Of a stretch of DNA of 9,594 nt, positions 6,997-9,594 are shown one piece after another (the first letter of the stretch is position 1; each line of letters begins with the position of its first letter). Origin of the DNA: Paracoccaceae bacterium (lineage in GTDB: Bacteria; Pseudomonadota; Alphaproteobacteria; Rhodobacterales; Rhodobacteraceae); the NCBI GenBank assembly GCA_007128865.1, contig SKWP01000012.1, positions 1 to 9,594 of the forward strand, written 5' to 3'. The position numbers and the translations under genes are program-made. Below the pieces are notes generated by a model. That model did not search any database and was not told where the DNA came from. It saw nothing but the letters and a program-made list of their open reading frames with translations.

Positions 6997-8495
6997 GCTG
7001 GTATCTTGCTGCGCCGGTGGCGATCCCTTTCGTCACGGCGGTGCTTGCCTTCCTGCTTCGCAACGGGCCCGCCGGCCGCTGGGTTTCGCTGGCCGGATCG
7101 GTGGCGCTGCTGGTCGCTTCGGGCTTGCTCATGGCCCAGGTGATCGAGCATGGCGTGATCGCCGGCCAGATGAGCAACTGGGAAGCGCCCTTCGGCATCA
7201 CGCTGGTGGCCGACACGCTTTCGGCGGTGATGGTGGTGATCACCGCGATCACCGGGCTTGCCACCATCGTCTATGGCATGGGCGAGATCCGGCCGCGGAT
7301 CGAACGGCTGGGTTATCACGCGCTGTTTCACGCGATGATTGCCGGTGTCTGCGGCGCCTTCCTGACCGGCGACGTCTTCAACCTCTATGTCTGGTTCGAG
7401 GTGATGCTGATTGCATCCTTCGGGCTGCTGGTCATCGGCGGCAACAAGGCCCAGATCGACGCCGGCATCAAGTATGTTGCCCTCAACCTCGTGTCCACGC
7501 TGGCGTTCCTGTCGGGTATCGGGATGCTCTATGGCCTGACCGGCACACTGAACATGGCCGACCTGCACCTTGCCGTGCAGGAGGTCGAGAACCAGGCGCT
7601 GGTGACCGTGGTGGCGATGCTGTTCATGGTCGGCTTCGGGGTCAAGGCGGCGGTGTTTCCGCTGTTCTTCTGGCTGCCTGCGGCCTACCACACACCCAGC
7701 TTTTCGGTTTCGGCGGTGTTTGCCGGCCTGCTGACCAAGGTCGGCGTCTATGCGCTGATGCGGATGTTCACGCTGGTTTTCGTGGGCGATGTCGGCTTCA
7801 CCCATGAAATCCTGCTCTGGGTATCGGCAGCGACGATGCTGACCGGCGTTCTCGGGGCAGCGGCCCAGTCGGAATTCCGCAAGATCCTGTCGTTCCACAT
7901 CATCAGCCAGATCGGCTACATGACGCTCGGCCTGGCGCTCTATACCCCGCTGGGCCTGGCGGGCGGGGTCTTTTACCTTGTGCACCACATCATCGTTAAG
8001 GCGAACCTGTTCCTTGTCGCCGGTGTGGCGCAGAAGGCGGCAGGCCACAACGAACTGGCGCGCATCGGCGGGCTTTACAAGGCGGCGCCCTTCCTGGGGC
8101 TGCTGTTCATCATTCCGGCATTCTCGCTGGCCGGCTTTCCGCCGCTGTCGGGGTTCTGGGCCAAGTTCGTGGTGGTCAAGGCGTCGCTTGAGCTGGAATA
8201 CTGGTTCATCGCCTTCGTGGCGCTGCTGGTCGGCCTGCTGACCATCTATTCGATGACCAAGATCTGGGCGGCCGCCTTCTGGAAACCGCACCCGGACGGC
8301 TATGAGCCGAAACTGTCGCGCATACCGCCCGGAGATCTGTGGCCGATGCTGCTGCCGATCGTCGCGCTTGCGGTGATGACCATGATCATCGGGCTGTTTC
8401 CGGAGGTCTTTGTCCAGCTTGCCGAGACCGCGGCGGTTCAATTGCTCGATCCGACGCATTATGTCGAAACGGTGCTGGGGGAGGTCGCGCGATGA
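6993..8495 (+). CDS. mrpD: Na+/H+ antiporter subunit D (Mrp complex)
   Basis: This 500-residue subunit is the second antiporter-like protein of the complex, homologous to NuoM/NuoN, with about 14 transmembrane helices. Proton-path residues of the family are in place: E136 in WFEVML, K218 in GFGVKAAVFP, K249 in LLTKVGVYAL, H331/H332 and K336 in HHIIVKANLF, and K391 in FWAKFVVVK. E136 and K218 match the essential Glu137 and Lys219 reported for Bacillus pseudofirmus MrpD, so the channel looks functional. Other signatures are PLFFWLPAAYHTPS (222-235) and GFPPLSGFWAK (381-391). The start shares ATGA with the mrpC stop and is preceded by GGGGAGG (6979-6985) at seven bases. The stop shares ATGA 8492-8495 with mrpE. 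The length is normal for the family. Confidence 0.96.
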   Translation: MSWYLAAPVAIPFVTAVLAFLLRNGPAGRWVSLAGSVALLVASGLLMAQVIEHGVIAGQMSNWEAPFGITLVADTLSAVMVVITAITGLATIVYGMGEIRPRIERLGYHALFHAMIAGVCGAFLTGDVFNLYVWFEVMLIASFGLLVIGGNKAQIDAGIKYVALNLVSTLAFLSGIGMLYGLTGTLNMADLHLAVQEVENQALVTVVAMLFMVGFGVKAAVFPLFFWLPAAYHTPSFSVSAVFAGLLTKVGVYALMRMFTLVFVGDVGFTHEILLWVSAATMLTGVLGAAAQSEFRKILSFHIISQIGYMTLGLALYTPLGLAGGVFYLVHHIIVKANLFLVAGVAQKAAGHNELARIGGLYKAAPFLGLLFIIPAFSLAGFPPLSGFWAKFVVVKASLELEYWFIAFVALLVGLLTIYSMTKIWAAAFWKPHPDGYEPKLSRIPPGDLWPMLLPIVALAVMTMIIGLFPEVFVQLAETAAVQLLDPTHYVETVLGEVAR

Positions 8496-8968
8496 ATGCC
8501 TTTGCCATAAACCTCGTCCTTGCTCTGATCTGGGCGGCGCTCACGGCGGATTTCTCGGCGCTGTCGCTGCTGACCGGCTTTGTGGTCGGGTTCGTGGCGC
8601 TGGCGCTGGTGCAGCCGCTGATCGGGGGCGATGCGGCCTATTTCCGGCGTTTCTTCCGTGCCATACGGCTGTTCTTGTTCTTCTACTGGGAACTGGTGGT
8701 GTCCTCGGTCCAGGTCGCGCGCGATGTGCTGGCGATCCGGCCGCGCATGCAGCCCAAGATCGTCGAGATGCCGCTCGACGTGAAGTCCGACTTCCAGATC
8801 CTGCTGGTAACCAACCTCATCTCGCTGACCCCCGGTACGCTCAGCCTCGACGTGAAGCCCGATCGTTCCTGCGCGCTGATCCACGCCATGTTCGCCGACG
8901 ATCCCGACGCGGTCGTGGACAGCCTGAAATCCGGGATGGAACGGATGGTGAAGGAGGCGTTCGAATGA
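8492..8968 (+). CDS. mrpE: Na+/H+ antiporter subunit E (Mrp complex)
   Basis: This 158-residue MrpE subunit has hydrophobic helices near residues 4-20, 24-44 and 58-78, followed by a soluble C-terminal half. That half carries the family hallmark TNLISLTPGTLSLDV and a central IVEMPLDVKSDF segment. MrpE has no counterpart in complex I and is needed for full antiport activity in studied systems. Ribosome binding site GGGGGAGG (8477-8484) lies seven bases before the ATG. The start overlaps the mrpD stop (ATGA), and its own stop overlaps the mrpF start (ATGA 8965-8968). The length is typical and nothing is missing. Confidence 0.95.
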   Translation: MNAFAINLVLALIWAALTADFSALSLLTGFVVGFVALALVQPLIGGDAAYFRRFFRAIRLFLFFYWELVVSSVQVARDVLAIRPRMQPKIVEMPLDVKSDFQILLVTNLISLTPGTLSLDVKPDRSCALIHAMFADDPDAVVDSLKSGMERMVKEAFE

Positions 8969-9285
8969 CCCCGGCAGAATTCTTTTCGCTGTGCGCCAAT
9001 CTGGCACTTGGCGGTGTCCTTCTGGCGATCGCGCTGGGCTTCGTGCGGCTTGCCAAGGGCCCTTCGCTTGCCGATCGGGTTGTCGCGCTGGACATGATGG
9101 CGGTCCTGATCGTCGCTTTCAGCGCGCTTTATGCGATCATCGTCGATGACCCGACCTTCCTCGATGTGGTGCTGGTACTGGCGCTGATCGGCTTTCTGGC
9201 GACCGTGGCGCTGGCCCGCTATGCCGAACGCCGGGTGATGGAAACACCAAACGGCAGCGCCGACCGGGAGCGGATTCATGATTGA
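8965..9285 (+). CDS. mrpF: Na+/H+ antiporter subunit F (Mrp complex)
   Basis: This 106-residue subunit has three transmembrane helices (about residues 9-29, 42-60 and 66-85). The conserved loop GPSLADRVVALDMM (32-45) between the first two contains the family's Asp-Arg pair (D37, R38) and D43. D67 lies at the start of the third helix. Ribosome binding site AAGGAGG (8951-8957) is within the end of mrpE, seven bases before the ATG. A hydrophilic tail of about 20 residues follows the last helix. The last eight bases overlap the start of mrpG. Confidence 0.94.
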   Translation: MTPAEFFSLCANLALGGVLLAIALGFVRLAKGPSLADRVVALDMMAVLIVAFSALYAIIVDDPTFLDVVLVLALIGFLATVALARYAERRVMETPNGSADRERIHD

Positions 9286-9594
9286 GATCGTCGCCGGCCT
9301 GTTGCTTGTCGTCGGTGCGGGCTTTGCCCTTATCGCCGCGCTGGGCCTGATCCGTCTGCCCGATGTGCTGACGCGGATGCATGCCTCGACCAAGGCCGCG
9401 ACGCTGGCCAGTACGCTGGTGCTGATCGGGGCGGCCCTGTATTTCCGCGATGCGACCGTCACGGCCAAGGCGGTGGCGGCGATGCTGTTTCTGCTGCTGA
9501 CTGCGCCGATTGCCGCCCACATGATCGGCCGCGCCTATGTCCGCCTGAAAGCCCCTGACCGGGTTCGCTATGACGCAGCAAGCGCCGCGACCGA
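9278..9594 (+). CDS. mrpG: Na+/H+ antiporter subunit G (Mrp complex), 3' partial
   Basis: The first 105 residues of MrpG are present, and the frame is still open at the right edge, so a few to about 20 residues are missing. Three hydrophobic helices are visible (about 4-24, 41-55 and 64-84). The family signature GLIRLPDVLTRMHASTKAAT (23-42) joins the first two. The start ATG 9278 lies inside the end of mrpF, an 8-base overlap (9278-9285), with GGGAG at 9266-9270 seven bases upstream. MrpG is normally the last subunit of the operon, so the complex is complete: A, B, C, D, E, F and G are all present in the canonical order. Confidence 0.94.
   Translation, partial: MIEIVAGLLLVVGAGFALIAALGLIRLPDVLTRMHASTKAATLASTLVLIGAALYFRDATVTAKAVAAMLFLLLTAPIAAHMIGRAYVRLKAPDRVRYDAASAAT

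Noticed and set aside
3924..8495. Reading mrpA/mrpC/mrpD as respiratory complex I genes (nuoL/nuoK/nuoM)
   Set aside because: MrpE, F and G signatures follow, MrpA has the MbhD/E-like C-terminal extension, and no hydrophilic complex I subunits are present.

Overview
The window is high-GC DNA. Every gene I can support is on the + strand. The protein types and the style of the sequences (an M20D amidohydrolase, a DUF1800/DUF1501 pair and a seven-cistron Mrp antiporter locus, all very GC-rich at third codon positions) suggest an alphaproteobacterium, most likely of the Rhodobacterales. That placement is an inference from general resemblance, since no rRNA or other marker gene is present.

Layout. 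(1) 1-1089: the 3' nine-tenths of an M20-family metallo-amidohydrolase, cut by the left edge. (2) 1090-1190: a short gap with a weak possible promoter and a small GC hairpin. (3) 1191-3804: a two-gene unit encoding a DUF1800 protein with no visible signal peptide and a DUF1501 protein with a twin-arginine signal, 13 bases apart. (4) 3805-3923: an intergenic leader holding an inverted repeat that runs into the Shine-Dalgarno of the next gene. (5) 3924-9594: the multisubunit Na+/H+ (monovalent cation/proton) antiporter operon mrpA-B-C-D-E-F-G, with mrpG cut by the right edge.

How the genes work together. MrpA and MrpD are the two complex-I-like antiporter subunits (NuoL/M/N homologues). MrpC is NuoK-like, and the C-terminal part of MrpA is NuoJ/MbhD-MbhE-like. 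MrpB, E, F and G are small membrane subunits. Together they form one membrane complex that uses the proton-motive force to expel Na+ (or another monovalent cation), supporting pH and salt homeostasis. The cistrons are tightly packed: four ATGA overlaps, one 8-base overlap and one 2-base gap. Most have a purine-rich Shine-Dalgarno about 7 bases before the start, as expected for a stoichiometric complex made from one transcript.

No insertion sequence, CRISPR array, tRNA/rRNA gene, phage gene or clearly new system is visible. The points most worth a second look are the apparent absence of the first transmembrane helix of MrpA, the inverted repeat and doubled Shine-Dalgarno motif just before mrpA, and the possibility that the DUF1800 protein is exported with its Tat-signal DUF1501 partner.
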